A stretch of 64,000 nucleotides of DNA from Desulfobotulus alkaliphilus (GTDB taxonomy: Bacteria; Desulfobacterota; Desulfobacteria; Desulfobacterales; ASO4-4), in assembly GCF_007830435.1 (NCBI RefSeq), contig NZ_VLLC01000003.1:94538-158537 (forward strand), read 5' to 3'. Shown piece after piece: positions 7,716-15,716 of this stretch. Under the pieces are notes generated by a model, which had not been told where the DNA came from, did no database searches, and was given only the letters and a program-made list of their open reading frames with translations. The stretch's first letter is position 1. Each line of letters begins with the position of its first letter. Both the position numbers and the translations under genes were made by a program.

Positions 7716-8078
7716 ATGCTTTTTGGAAAGATCGCCGAAGAAAAAATTAAAGAAGCCCAGCAAAAGGGGGCCTTCAACAACCTTGAAGGGGCAGGCAGAC
7801 CCCTGCCGGAAGAAAACATGGCTATCCCGGAAGACCTGCGCATGGCCTACCGCATGCTGAAAACCGCGGATTGTCTGCCACCGGAACTGGAAATGCGCAA
7901 AGAAATCCACTCCACCGCAGAGTTGTTGACAGCAACGCCGGATCTTGCGGAAAAACAAAAAATTCTCACCCGCCTCAATGTTCTTATACGAAAAGCCAAC
8001 ATGAGCCAGCCGACACGTCCGGACAGGGAAATACCGGAGTATTATCTGCCCGCACTTGTGGAACGCATGGAAAAATAA
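7716..8078 (+). CDS. DUF1992 / DnaJ-homologue subfamily C28-type protein
   Basis: This 120-residue protein contains the DUF1992 hallmark: A-E-x-K-I-x-E-A-x-x-x-G-x-F-x-N-L-x-G-x-G-x-P-L near the N-terminus, followed by an LRMAYRMLK segment. The family is widespread, soluble and of unknown biochemical role; the eukaryotic homologue is DNAJC28. AGGAT precedes the ATG. The next gene begins 30 bp downstream on the same strand. Confidence 0.85.
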   Translation: MLFGKIAEEKIKEAQQKGAFNNLEGAGRPLPEENMAIPEDLRMAYRMLKTADCLPPELEMRKEIHSTAELLTATPDLAEKQKILTRLNVLIRKANMSQPTRPDREIPEYYLPALVERMEK

Positions 8079-8108
8079 CAGCTCAACTTAAAAAAGCAGA
8101 CGGAATCT

Positions 8109-8735
8109 ATGTTCTTCAGACGAAAGAAAAAGGAAGAAAAAGCAAAGGCAGCTCCCAGATCAAAAAGGCCTCCGAGGCCCAGGCGAGAACCTTTGCCCAC
8201 GGAAGGAATTGCCAGCAGTATTTTCATGGCTTACGGCATTGTTCTTCTCAATGTGATGCTTGTAGCCGTCATCGGCCTTCTTGTTCTTTTTTTCCGGGGC
8301 ATTGTCCATTACATGACCTGGATTTTCATTGCAGGCATCCTTGCGGTCTTTGGTACGGGTTACTATTTTCTCCGGCGCATGCAGGCAGAAAAAAGATCCC
8401 TTAAGGAGATGCTGGCCCTGCCGGAATTTTCCGGCAGAAATGTGGAAATCAGTCTGCTGGGTGGCTTTGCGGCCCTGCGCATGGGAGAAAAGGAAAAAAA
8501 TCCCAATGCCATGCTCCAGCTGGAATCCTCTGAGGGTATCAGAGTCCGGGAGCTGACCGAGCTTGGCCGCATGTATGAAAACGAGCTGATCAGCCGTGAA
8601 GAATATGAAATTGCCAAAAAAGAGATTTTCCGGCATACGGATCACAGGGCCCTGCCCGGATCCACAGGCGCAGATGTCAGAGAAGATTCTGATATTGTGG
8701 ATGTTTTTCCTTCAAAGCCGGAAAATGGAAGGTAA
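8109..8735 (+). CDS. Membrane protein with SHOCT-like C-terminal segment
   Basis: The 208-residue product begins with a very basic cytoplasmic tail (residues 1-30, rich in K/R/P). Two hydrophobic helices follow at about 40-62 and 68-88, separated by a short loop. The rest is cytoplasmic. Residues about 146-174 (LTELGRMYENELISREEYEI) match the short SHOCT-type helical hairpin, in which a group of helices ends in E-F/Y-x-x-x-K. SHOCT motifs are thought to mediate oligomerisation. No enzymatic motif is visible. It precedes ddl by 11 bp. Confidence 0.7.
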   Translation: MFFRRKKKEEKAKAAPRSKRPPRPRREPLPTEGIASSIFMAYGIVLLNVMLVAVIGLLVLFFRGIVHYMTWIFIAGILAVFGTGYYFLRRMQAEKRSLKEMLALPEFSGRNVEISLLGGFAALRMGEKEKNPNAMLQLESSEGIRVRELTELGRMYENELISREEYEIAKKEIFRHTDHRALPGSTGADVREDSDIVDVFPSKPENGR

Positions 8736-8746
8736 TTATCCGTATT

Positions 8747-9691
8747 ATGAAAAAGCTTAACCTTGCCCTTATTACCGGCGGCTCCTCCAACGAAAGGGAG
8801 GTTGCCCTTGCAGGGGCAGCAGCCGTGGAAGCCGTCCTTGATCCCGAAGTTTACAGCATCAACCGTTATGATGCGGCAACGGATATCGCCCGCATTGTTC
8901 AGGATAAGGAAAAAATCGACTTTGCCTTCCTTGTCGTACACGGTGAGAACGGTGAAGACGGCAGGCTGCAGGGCCTCCTTGATCTTCTCCACATCCCCTA
9001 TCAGGGGTCAGGTGTTCTCGGCAGCGCCATGGCCTGCAACAAGCCTGCGGCCAAACAGGCCTTTGTGTGCAGCGGCCTGACAACCCCCTCCTGGATGACC
9101 TTTGATGGTTTCAGCCCGGAAATTGAGGCGGAACTTATCCGGAAAATCGGGCTTCCCATGGTGATCAAGCCCGCCCATGGCGGCTCCAGTCTCGGCATGA
9201 GTATTGTCCACAATAAAGAGGATATCCAAAAAGCCTGTGAGCTCTGCCTTTCCTGCGGTTCTTCCGGCATTGCGGAACCCTGTATCCGGGGACGGGAGGT
9301 GACCTGTGCCGTATGGGGCAATGACCCCGTAGAAGCCCTGCCCGTCATAGAAATCCGTCCGGGCAGGGAGTTTCAGTTTTTTGACTACACAGCCAAGTAC
9401 ACCCCCGGCGCAACGGAAGAAATCTGCCCGGCCCCCATTTCAGAAGCCCTGACCCGCAAGGTGCAGGAGGCCGCCATCCTTGCCCACAAAAGCCTTTACT
9501 GTGAAGGCTACAGCCGTTCGGATTTCATTCTTGGGGATGAAGAGCTTTTTATTCTTGAAACCAATACCCTGCCCGGCATGACAAAAACCAGCCTGCTTCC
9601 TCTGGCTGCAAAAACAGCTGGCATTTCCTTTGCAAAATTGATTGACGAACTGATCCGCTTACGGTTAAAAAAAAGCCCGTTACAGCTTTAG
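8747..9691 (+). CDS. ddl: D-alanine--D-alanine ligase
   Basis: This 314-residue ATP-grasp enzyme joins two D-alanines with ATP for the peptidoglycan stem peptide. The first D-Ala site GGSSNERE is at 11-18. The glycine-rich HGGSSLGMSIV, the ATP-binding lysine segment MVIKP, EVTCAVWG and the metal-binding end DEELFILETNTLPGMT are all present. The length is normal for the family. A terminator (9723-9748) separates it from purDE. The upstream gene is only 11 bp away, suggesting an operon with the SHOCT-like and DUF1992 genes. Confidence 0.96.
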   Translation: MKKLNLALITGGSSNEREVALAGAAAVEAVLDPEVYSINRYDAATDIARIVQDKEKIDFAFLVVHGENGEDGRLQGLLDLLHIPYQGSGVLGSAMACNKPAAKQAFVCSGLTTPSWMTFDGFSPEIEAELIRKIGLPMVIKPAHGGSSLGMSIVHNKEDIQKACELCLSCGSSGIAEPCIRGREVTCAVWGNDPVEALPVIEIRPGREFQFFDYTAKYTPGATEEICPAPISEALTRKVQEAAILAHKSLYCEGYSRSDFILGDEELFILETNTLPGMTKTSLLPLAAKTAGISFAKLIDELIRLRLKKSPLQL

Positions 9692-9722
9692 GGAATCCAA
9701 ATAAAAACAGGCCAGCTCTCCG

Positions 9723-9748
9723 GCTCTGGTGAAAACCAGAGCTTTTTT
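9723..9748 (+). terminator. Terminator after ddl
   Basis: GCTCTGG and CCAGAGC form a 7 bp stem with a short TGAAAA loop, followed by TTTTTT. Confidence 0.85.
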
Positions 9749-9782
9749 ATACTAAAAAACAGATGCTACCCAAGGAGTCACC

Positions 9783-11549
9783 ATGAATATACTTGTCATT
9801 GGAAGCGGCGGAAGGGAACATGCCCTTGTCTGGAAAATCAGCCAGAGTTCCAGAGCAAAAAAAATCTTCTGTGCACCGGGTAATCCCGGTATAGCTGCCA
9901 TGGCCCAGTGCGTGGACATCCCGGCAGATGCCATTGAGGAACTTAAAACCTTTGCCCTCTCCAATGCCATCGACCTTACGGTTGTGGGCCCCGAAGTCCC
10001 CCTGGCCGCAGGCATTGTGGATCTCTTTGAGGCTTCCGGCCTTAGGGTTTTCGGCCCTTCGGCAAAGGCGGCGGAACTGGAAGCTTCCAAGGCCTTTGCC
10101 AAAGATATCATGGTCCGCTACGGCATTCCCACGGCAAAGGGACAGAGTTTTAAGGATGCAGATCAGGCACTGGCTTTTGCCCAAAGCCTCAAGGGTCAGG
10201 TTGTGGTCAAGGCCGACGGCCTTGCGGCGGGTAAAGGGGTTGTGGTCTGCTTTGCCATGGAGGAAGCGGAAAAAGCCATACAGAGCATGCTGGGAGACAA
10301 GGCCTTTGGTGAAGCCGGTGCCACCATCCTTGTGGAAGAAAGACTGGAGGGCGAGGAGGCTTCCATCATCGCCCTCACCGACGGAAAAACCATCCTCACC
10401 CTGCCCTCCTCCCAGGATCATAAAGCGGTTTATGACGGTGATAAAGGCCCCAATACCGGCGGTATGGGAGCCTACTCCCCTGCCCCTGTGGTGGATTTTT
10501 TCATGCAGAATAAAATCGCAAAGGAAGTGCTGGAACCCGCTGTCAGGGCCATGGCAGCCGAAGGCCGGCCCTTTAAAGGGGTACTCTATGCGGGAATGAT
10601 GATCCACAGGGATCAGATCCGGGTACTGGAGTTCAATGCCCGTTTCGGTGATCCTGAAACCCAGCCCCTGATGCTGCGCATACAGTCTGACATTGTGGAA
10701 TTAATGGAAGCCGTGGTGGAAGAACGTCTGCACACCTGTTCCCTGAAGGTGGACCCAAGGGCTGCCGTATGTGTTGTCATGGCAGCAGGCGGATATCCCG
10801 GCAGCTATGGAAAGGGCGAAAGCATTTCCGGCCTGAACGAGGCCGCCTCCCTTCCGGACACCATGGTTTTCCATGCGGGCACGACCACGGATAAGGATGC
10901 CATCGTATCGTCGGGCGGAAGGGTTCTTGGGGTCAGTGCCCTTGGGGACAGTGTGCAGCAGGCCACTGTCAATGCCTACAAAGCTGTCTCCTGCATTTCA
11001 TTCAATCATTGCCATTACAGAAAGGATATAGCCATGAAAGCCATTGAAAAACAGGACCGTGCGCCCAGAGTGGGTATTGTCATGGGCAGCGATTCTGACC
11101 TTCCCGTCATGATGGAAGTGGTCAGTGTACTCAAAAAATTTGATGTTCCCTATGAAATGACCATCGCTTCCGCCCACAGAACACCGGAAAAGGCCGCCCT
11201 TTTTGCCTCTTCCGCAAGGGGCAAGGGCATGGGTGTGATCATTGCCGGTGCGGGCCATGCCGCCCATCTGGCAGGTGCCATGGCCGCAGGCACCACCCTG
11301 CCCATCATCGGTGTACCCATTGATTCTTCCGCCCTTCAGGGGCTGGATGCCCTTCTCTCCACGGTTCAGATGCCCCCCGGAGTGCCTGTGGCCACGGTGG
11401 CCATCGGCAAACCCGGTGCCTACAATGCGGGCATTCTTGCCGTACAGATGCTGGCCATTGCCGATGCGGAGCTGGCCGCAAAACTGACGGAATACAAAAA
11501 GGAAATGGCAGACAAAGTAGAAGCAAAGGCAAAGGCCCTTGTTTCCTGA
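9783..11549 (+). CDS. purD-purE: PurD-PurE fusion (GAR synthetase + N5-CAIR mutase)
   Basis: One 588-residue frame contains two purine enzymes. Residues 1-417 are phosphoribosylamine-glycine ligase: MNILVIGSGGREHAL, the ATP-grasp core, DHKAVYDGDKGPNTGGMGAY and the natural end HYRKDIA. Residues 418-588 are a complete PurE: GIVMGSDSDLP, ASAHRTPEKA and AGAGHAAHLAGAMAAGTTLP. No stop codon separates them. AAAGGA (11021-11026) sits 7 bases before the purE ATG at 11034, so PurE may also be made separately by internal initiation. The two enzymes catalyse non-adjacent steps of IMP synthesis. Fusion or coupled dual synthesis are both possible; the frame itself is directly visible. Confidence 0.9.
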   Translation: MNILVIGSGGREHALVWKISQSSRAKKIFCAPGNPGIAAMAQCVDIPADAIEELKTFALSNAIDLTVVGPEVPLAAGIVDLFEASGLRVFGPSAKAAELEASKAFAKDIMVRYGIPTAKGQSFKDADQALAFAQSLKGQVVVKADGLAAGKGVVVCFAMEEAEKAIQSMLGDKAFGEAGATILVEERLEGEEASIIALTDGKTILTLPSSQDHKAVYDGDKGPNTGGMGAYSPAPVVDFFMQNKIAKEVLEPAVRAMAAEGRPFKGVLYAGMMIHRDQIRVLEFNARFGDPETQPLMLRIQSDIVELMEAVVEERLHTCSLKVDPRAAVCVVMAAGGYPGSYGKGESISGLNEAASLPDTMVFHAGTTTDKDAIVSSGGRVLGVSALGDSVQQATVNAYKAVSCISFNHCHYRKDIAMKAIEKQDRAPRVGIVMGSDSDLPVMMEVVSVLKKFDVPYEMTIASAHRTPEKAALFASSARGKGMGVIIAGAGHAAHLAGAMAAGTTLPIIGVPIDSSALQGLDALLSTVQMPPGVPVATVAIGKPGAYNAGILAVQMLAIADAELAAKLTEYKKEMADKVEAKAKALVS

Positions 11550-11580
11550 TACGCCATGGTCCCAGCACAGAATATTTTCC

Positions 11581-12210
11581 ATGGCTTCTTCTTCTGAGGA
11601 CGCAGAAGTGGTGGAAAGGGCCGGTCTCTGCATCCGCAAAGGAGGTCTGGTTATTTTCCCCACCTTCTGCCTCTACGGTATGGGTGTGGATGCCATGAAT
11701 CCGGAAGCCATTGAAAGGGTTTTTGCGGCCAAGGGCAGACCGGAAAGCAATCCTCTGCTCATACTGGTGAAAGACAGGGAAGCCGCCCTGAGCCATGTGC
11801 AAGCGGTTTCCGAAGAAGCCCGGCTGCTGATGGATGTCTTCTGGCCGGGTCGCCTCACCCTTGTTTTCAGGGCAAAGGATCATCTGCCGGAAAGTCTGAC
11901 AGCAGGCACGGGTAAAATTGGTATCCGCGTGCCGGAACATCCCGTGGCAGCGGCCCTTGTCCGGGCTGCAGGCGGTCCCATCACAGGAACCAGTGCCAAT
12001 CTGTCCGGCAGACCGGGCAGTTCATCCGTAAAAGATCTGGCTCCGGAACTGCTCTCACTTGCCGACTGTGTTCTGGATGCAGGTCTCCTTCATGGCGGTA
12101 AAGGTTCAACTGTGGTGGACACCACATTCTCCCCTCCCCGCATTTTGAGGGAAGGTGCGGTTTCTGCCGCAGCCATTCAGGAGGCCCTCTTGTGGAAAAC
12201 AGCAAAGTGA
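11581..12210 (+). CDS. Sua5/YciO/YrdC-type protein (threonylcarbamoyl-AMP synthase family)
   Basis: This 209-residue protein has the YrdC fold: GGLVIFPTFCLYGMGVDA, then KGRPESNPLLILVKD and the substrate-site segment GTGKIGIRVPEH. The family makes L-threonylcarbamoyl-AMP for the t6A37 tRNA modification. The usual P-T-D/E-T-V-Y-G-L reads P-T-F-C-L-Y-G-M, so the protein could be a YciO-like paralogue. The ATG at 11581 is the best methionine start, although its ribosome-binding site is weak; the frame is open upstream into the end of purE. It is probably co-transcribed with purD-purE. Confidence 0.85.
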   Translation: MASSSEDAEVVERAGLCIRKGGLVIFPTFCLYGMGVDAMNPEAIERVFAAKGRPESNPLLILVKDREAALSHVQAVSEEARLLMDVFWPGRLTLVFRAKDHLPESLTAGTGKIGIRVPEHPVAAALVRAAGGPITGTSANLSGRPGSSSVKDLAPELLSLADCVLDAGLLHGGKGSTVVDTTFSPPRILREGAVSAAAIQEALLWKTAK

Positions 12211-12239
12211 TTGACAAAAACAGGGCTTTGCACTAAAAA
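12211..12239 (+). promoter_or_regulatory. Promoter of tRNA-Leu
   Basis: A perfect -35 box TTGACA (12211-12216), a 17 bp spacer and the -10-like TAAAAA (12234-12239) lie 12 bp before the tRNA. Confidence 0.65.
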
Positions 12240-12251
12240 AGCAACGCAGAT

Positions 12252-12338
12252 GCCGGAGTGGTGGAATTGGTAGACGCAGCGGACTCAAAATCCGCCGGGC
12301 TTATGCCCTTGAGAGTTCGAGTCTCTCCTCCGGTACCA
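12252..12338 (+). tRNA. tRNA-Leu (anticodon CAA)
   Basis: An 87-base class II tRNA with acceptor stem GCCGGAG/CTCCGGT (the first pair is G-U). The anticodon stem GCGGA/TCCGC encloses the loop CTCAAAA, giving CAA. It has a long variable arm, the T-arm motif TTCGAGT and an encoded CCA end. It reads UUG codons. Confidence 0.96.
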
Positions 12339-12350
12339 TTTGAAATCCCT

Positions 12351-12393
12351 AAAGATCCTGAAGGCCAGAAACAGGCTTTCAGGATCTTTTTTT
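12351..12393 (+). terminator. Terminator of tRNA-Leu
   Basis: AAAGATCCTGAA pairs with TTCAGGATCTTT across a short loop and ends in a T-tract. The T-tract is also the flank of repeat copy B, which appears to have inserted into it. Confidence 0.85.
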
Positions 12394-12719
12394 GTAATTA
12401 TTCAGCACCTTTTTTTATGCATGATTATGCTCTAATTTCAAAGCATTGGTTCCAGCAAAAGACAATCGGGCTGTTTGTGAGTGACATTGCAATCGTTTCG
12501 GATCAGAGCTTTGCAGACCTGTGCGAAAGAAGCGGCAAACTGTCTGAGCCGCCACAAAGGCAGCGTGCTTAAGCCTGCTATGGTAATCAAAAAACTTATC
12601 CTGCCTGTGGCGGCGAGTTTTGCCGCTTCCGCACAGGGCAAGAAGCTCCCGAATAAGATTGCGTCACGAACAAATGGTCCGGTTGCCTATGCACCTGATT
12701 AATTGTGTTGAACAGTTAC
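12394..12719. repeat. Family-1 foldback repeat, copy B (326 bp)
   Basis: The left end GTAATTATTCAGCACC and the right end GTGTTGAACAGTTAC are imperfect inverted repeats. CTTTTTTT flanks the element on both sides, consistent with an 8 bp target duplication within the tRNA-Leu terminator T-run. The interior is a long hairpin: CCTGTGCG and GCGGCAAA pair with TTTGCCGC and CGCACAGG, and inside these GCCGCCAC pairs with GTGGCGGC. Short frames within it have no protein features. It contains the uninterrupted form of the site into which the family-2 element inserted in copy F. Confidence 0.85.
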
Positions 12720-12795
12720 CTTTTTTTATGGCTCTCAGATGGTACACTCGCAAAAAACTCTTTTTCAGAATTTGGGTATCAATAATATCAGCCTG

Positions 12796-13644
12796 TTATA
12801 ATCCTGCCAGCGCCTGCGGAATGGCCCGGACAATTTCTGCCACCTGGGTTGCGGGTGTGGGCCTTGTCAGCATGCCTGCATGACGGTTGGCAAGGGCTGC
12901 CATGTGGCAGGCCTTTTCCATGTCCATGCCGGAGGCAATGAGGGCGGAGGCCATTCCCGTGATGGTATCTCCCGTGCCGCCCATGGCTTCCATCACTTCG
13001 CAGCCGGGGCTGTCTATGCGCCAGTGAATTTTTTCTCCTGAGGCAAACATGTCAACAGATCCCTTCACCAGCAGGCGGGCGGCGGCATTGTCGTGGGCAT
13101 AGGCCCTTTCGATGAGTTCCGGTACGCTCTGATCCCGATGGAGAATAAAGCCTCTGGTGTAAAAGGGGTGGGGGGCCTTTTCATCGGCAAGGAAGGCCAG
13201 CTCGCCCACATCCGGAGTGAAAAGATCATAGGATGCGGCATAACCGCTCATTTTTGCCGCATACATGAATCCTGCATCCGCAATGCGCACAGGCGGCAGG
13301 GAAAGGGCGTCCAGAGCCATGAGGATGCGGTTGTGCCAGTCCACGTCGGGCTGGAGATAGTGAAAGGTGAGGGTGGTCTCTGCAAAGCTCCGGGCGTTCT
13401 CCACGATGTGCTGATAGACAAGGCGGCTGCCACTACCCCGGCCCGTATCTCCGGCCAGAATCACGTGGGGAGGCTGGTTTCCCGCAACTTCCGCCGTTTT
13501 GATGGCCGCAGCCACAAGGGCCGGTGTGCCCCTGAGAACGGGGATGAGGTGGCCTTCCACCTTCAGGCTGTCGCCCTCAAGGCAGGCCGGTCCTGTAACC
13601 AGTGGGAAATCCAGATCCGGTACGGTTCCTGCAATCACAAGCAT
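12796..13644 (-). CDS. NNRD-type (YjeF C-terminal-like) ribokinase-fold protein in the selenium operon
   Basis: This 282-residue protein has the ribokinase-like fold of ADP-dependent NAD(P)H-hydrate dehydratases. GGTGDTITGMASALIASGM near residue 225 matches the family GGTGD-T/S-L-T-G motif carrying the catalytic Asp. DLFTPDVGELAFLA stands where NNRD has its T-P-H-P-G-E-M segment, but with D in place of H. It has no YjeF N-terminal epimerase domain. It is the last gene of a minus-strand unit and overlaps the DUF3343 gene by 10 bp. The company of YedE, TusA and DUF3343 suggests a job in selenium or sulfur handling rather than NADHX repair; this is inference. Confidence 0.65.
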   Translation of the reverse strand: MLVIAGTVPDLDFPLVTGPACLEGDSLKVEGHLIPVLRGTPALVAAAIKTAEVAGNQPPHVILAGDTGRGSGSRLVYQHIVENARSFAETTLTFHYLQPDVDWHNRILMALDALSLPPVRIADAGFMYAAKMSGYAASYDLFTPDVGELAFLADEKAPHPFYTRGFILHRDQSVPELIERAYAHDNAAARLLVKGSVDMFASGEKIHWRIDSPGCEVMEAMGGTGDTITGMASALIASGMDMEKACHMAALANRHAGMLTRPTPATQVAEIVRAIPQALAGL

Positions 13645-14174
13645 TGGCGTTTGATCTCCTCATAGGCAAGCTGCAGGGCATATCCGCAGAGGGTATGCCC
13701 GATTTCCCTTGGCTGGGGGGCTTCTTCCAGAATTTTTCCCGTGAGCTGGTCTGCCAGAAAGGGAACATCGGGGCAACCCCCGCCGGAAATATTGACTATC
13801 ATGCGGCTTTTTTTCTCTATGGTGATTTTCATGTTGGCGGCCCGGACCATGAGGTATTCCCCGAAATCCTTGGTGTGGAAAAGATCCACCGGGGAAAGGA
13901 GGGGGCCGGTTACGGGCACCACATCCACGGGATGCACCTTGGCACTTTTCAGGGTTTCCAGAATACGCATCTGCTCCATGAGGGGAAACTCCACCACAAG
14001 GTCGCAGCCCCTCTGGATTTCCGGTGGTGGTCCCATGACTTTAATGGTCCAGCCTTCGGCCTTGAGCAGGTTTTCCGCCCGAATCACATCGGAGGTGTGG
14101 TCAAAGAGAAGCATGCCCCGGTCTGCCCGGGAGGCCTTTGCTTTTTTTCTGCCGAAGAGTTTTTTGAAAAACAT
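13635..14174 (-). CDS. DUF3343-type selenium/sulfur-metabolism protein
   Basis: The 179-residue product has a short basic N-terminus, then LLFDHTSDVIRAENLLKAEG and a GCDLVVEFPL segment, which match the small DUF3343 domain often fused to, or beside, TusA-like proteins in selenium operons. Residues 85-179 form an extra domain with NISGGGCPDVPFLADQL; the GGGCPD segment offers a candidate reactive cysteine. AAGGAAAG precedes the ATG. A hairpin between it and tusA may reduce read-through and set the relative amount. Function is known only by association. Confidence 0.7.
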   Translation of the reverse strand: MFFKKLFGRKKAKASRADRGMLLFDHTSDVIRAENLLKAEGWTIKVMGPPPEIQRGCDLVVEFPLMEQMRILETLKSAKVHPVDVVPVTGPLLSPVDLFHTKDFGEYLMVRAANMKITIEKKSRMIVNISGGGCPDVPFLADQLTGKILEEAPQPREIGHTLCGYALQLAYEEIKRQCL

Positions 14175-14217
14175 GGACTTTCCTTGAAGATGGCAGCAGG
14201 TGGGTAATTTTTAAAAA

Positions 14218-14245
14218 CACCCGCCGAAAGAATTTTCAGCGGGTG
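14218..14245 (-). terminator. Intra-operon terminator or attenuator between tusA and DUF3343
   Basis: CACCCGC and GCGGGTG form the stem; on the minus strand TGTTTTTAAAA follows. As the genes on both sides point the same way, partial termination is the likely effect. Confidence 0.6.
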
Positions 14246-14252
14246 GTCTTTT

Positions 14253-14474
14253 TCAGGATTTTTTTACCAGATGCAGGGTGTAATCTCCATCTTTTTCATC
14301 CACGGATGCCAGCTGCCATCCTTTGGATTCGGCGGCTCTGGCCACGTTTTCCCTGGCGGCTTCCGTATCCACCAGCACACTGAGTTTTCCCCCCTGCACC
14401 GAGGGCAGGGTTTTCAGGGTATCCAGTACGGGCTGGGGGCAGGAAAGGCCCCGTTCATCAAGAATTTCTGTCAT
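14253..14474 (-). CDS. TusA-family sulfur/selenium carrier protein
   Basis: This 73-residue protein has the TusA signature DERGLSCPQPVLDTLKTL, where Cys13 is the persulfide- or selenide-carrying residue, and a standard alpha-beta finish. AAAGGAG lies ahead of the ATG. In operons with YedE and DUF3343, TusA-like (YedF-type) proteins are assigned to selenium metabolism. It could equally carry sulfur; context favours selenium. Confidence 0.88.
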   Translation of the reverse strand: MTEILDERGLSCPQPVLDTLKTLPSVQGGKLSVLVDTEAARENVARAAESKGWQLASVDEKDGDYTLHLVKKS

Positions 14475-14543
14475 GGAAAATCTCCTTTATGGATCAGCCG
14501 GATACCGGCCGTGAAAGTTTTTTGGAAAAGCCTCTTTTTTTCT

Positions 14544-14604
14544 CCCCTCTCCCTCCCGGTGGTGGCTGAGGCTCGTAAAGCCAGAGGGGCCGGGAGTGAG
14601 GGGG
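14544..14604. other. GC-rich intergenic hairpin between yedE and tusA
   Basis: CTCCCGG pairs with CCGGGAG, and the stem is extended outward by several C-G pairs (arms 14544-14559 and 14590-14604). It has no clear U-tract next to it. It may be an RNA-stability or processing element between two operon genes. Confidence 0.45.
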
Positions 14605-14630
14605 AAGGCCCTGGAAGGGGCTTTTTTGCC

Positions 14631-15716
14631 TCAGGCCTGCTTCCGCATACCGAAGAACCCGATCCCAAGGCAGACCACAAGGCCGATGACAAGGCCCGTG
14701 ATGCCGTTGGCACCGATGCCCGCAGGGGAGCTGGCCATGGCAAAATTGTGGGCAAAGGCAGCCCCCACAATCATGCCCACCACAAAGATGGCCGCATCTC
14801 CGTCTCCCTCTCCGGAAAGAAAAAGCTGGCGGCCGGGGCAGCCCCCTGCAAGGACAAAGGCGAGGCCTGCCAGCACCATTCCCATGAAATTCCATATGCC
14901 CATGCTGTGGGCTACGGGCTGTCCTTCAAATCCCGGTTTGAACTGCCCGAAGGCAAGGTTGGCCAGAAAGGCCACAGCCACAAGGGCAATGAGACCGGAG
15001 AAGAGATGTATCTGTTTAAAGAGGATGAGATCCCGCAGGGCACCCATGGTGCAGAAACGGCTTCGCTGGGCAAGGCCACCCACAAGAAGGCCGATGGCAA
15101 GGGCGATGAAAAGGGGGGCATACATGGAGCCAGGGCCACTTAGGCTGTAAAAGAGTACGCCACTTTTTCCTTCTCCTGCAACCGGCGGATTCATAAAGGC
15201 CAGAACCAGAAGCCCTGCCATGATAAGGGGCATGGCCAAGCCCACAAACTTCGGTGCTTTTCTGGCAGGCCCCAGATTGTAGCCGCCCTTCAGGAAAAGG
15301 GTGCCGATGAAAACACCGCCCGCAAGCCCCAGAAGTCCGAAGATGGCGTTCCAGTCCCCACCGGCCAGCCGGAGCAGGGCCCGCCATGGGCAGCCGAGGA
15401 AGATCAGGGCGCCGATCATGGCAAAAAAGCCAAGGGCAAAGCGGATGACGGGTGCGGATCCCGTGCGGGGCCGGAAGTCTCTGGCCAGAAGGGCCGCCAC
15501 AAGGGAGCCCAGCACAAAGCCCATGATCTCAGGGCGCATGTACTGCACCACTTCCGCCCTGTGCAGACCTAAAGCCCCTGCGATGTCCCTTTCAAAGCAG
15601 GCCACACAGATACCCATGTTGGGCGGGTTTCCCATTTTCTGCAGCAGTGCCGCCAGAAGACCGATGAGGGCACCTACGCCAATGATGCCCCATCGGGTGG
15701 AAAAATAGTTTTTCAT
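14631..15716 (-). CDS. YedE-type selenium-metabolism membrane transporter
   Basis: This 361-residue polytopic membrane protein of the YeeE/YedE family has about nine to ten hydrophobic segments. Conserved cysteine motifs line the predicted pore: GICVACFERDIAGALG, LGCPWRALLRL, RSRFCTMGALRD and GGCPGRQLFLSGEGD. This set matches the selenium-metabolism YedE subgroup rather than thiosulfate-importing YeeE. It probably imports a selenium or sulfur oxyanion or a reduced species through cysteine relay. It is the first gene of the selenium unit, with an AGGAGA site before the ATG. Confidence 0.85.
   Translation of the reverse strand: MKNYFSTRWGIIGVGALIGLLAALLQKMGNPPNMGICVACFERDIAGALGLHRAEVVQYMRPEIMGFVLGSLVAALLARDFRPRTGSAPVIRFALGFFAMIGALIFLGCPWRALLRLAGGDWNAIFGLLGLAGGVFIGTLFLKGGYNLGPARKAPKFVGLAMPLIMAGLLVLAFMNPPVAGEGKSGVLFYSLSGPGSMYAPLFIALAIGLLVGGLAQRSRFCTMGALRDLILFKQIHLFSGLIALVAVAFLANLAFGQFKPGFEGQPVAHSMGIWNFMGMVLAGLAFVLAGGCPGRQLFLSGEGDGDAAIFVVGMIVGAAFAHNFAMASSPAGIGANGITGLVIGLVVCLGIGFFGMRKQA

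Noticed and set aside
12438-12641. Short frames inside family-1 repeats (67-137 codons), also near 28.1 kb and 42.9 kb
   Set aside because: They run through hairpin arms, differ in frame and ends between copies, and lack start signals.
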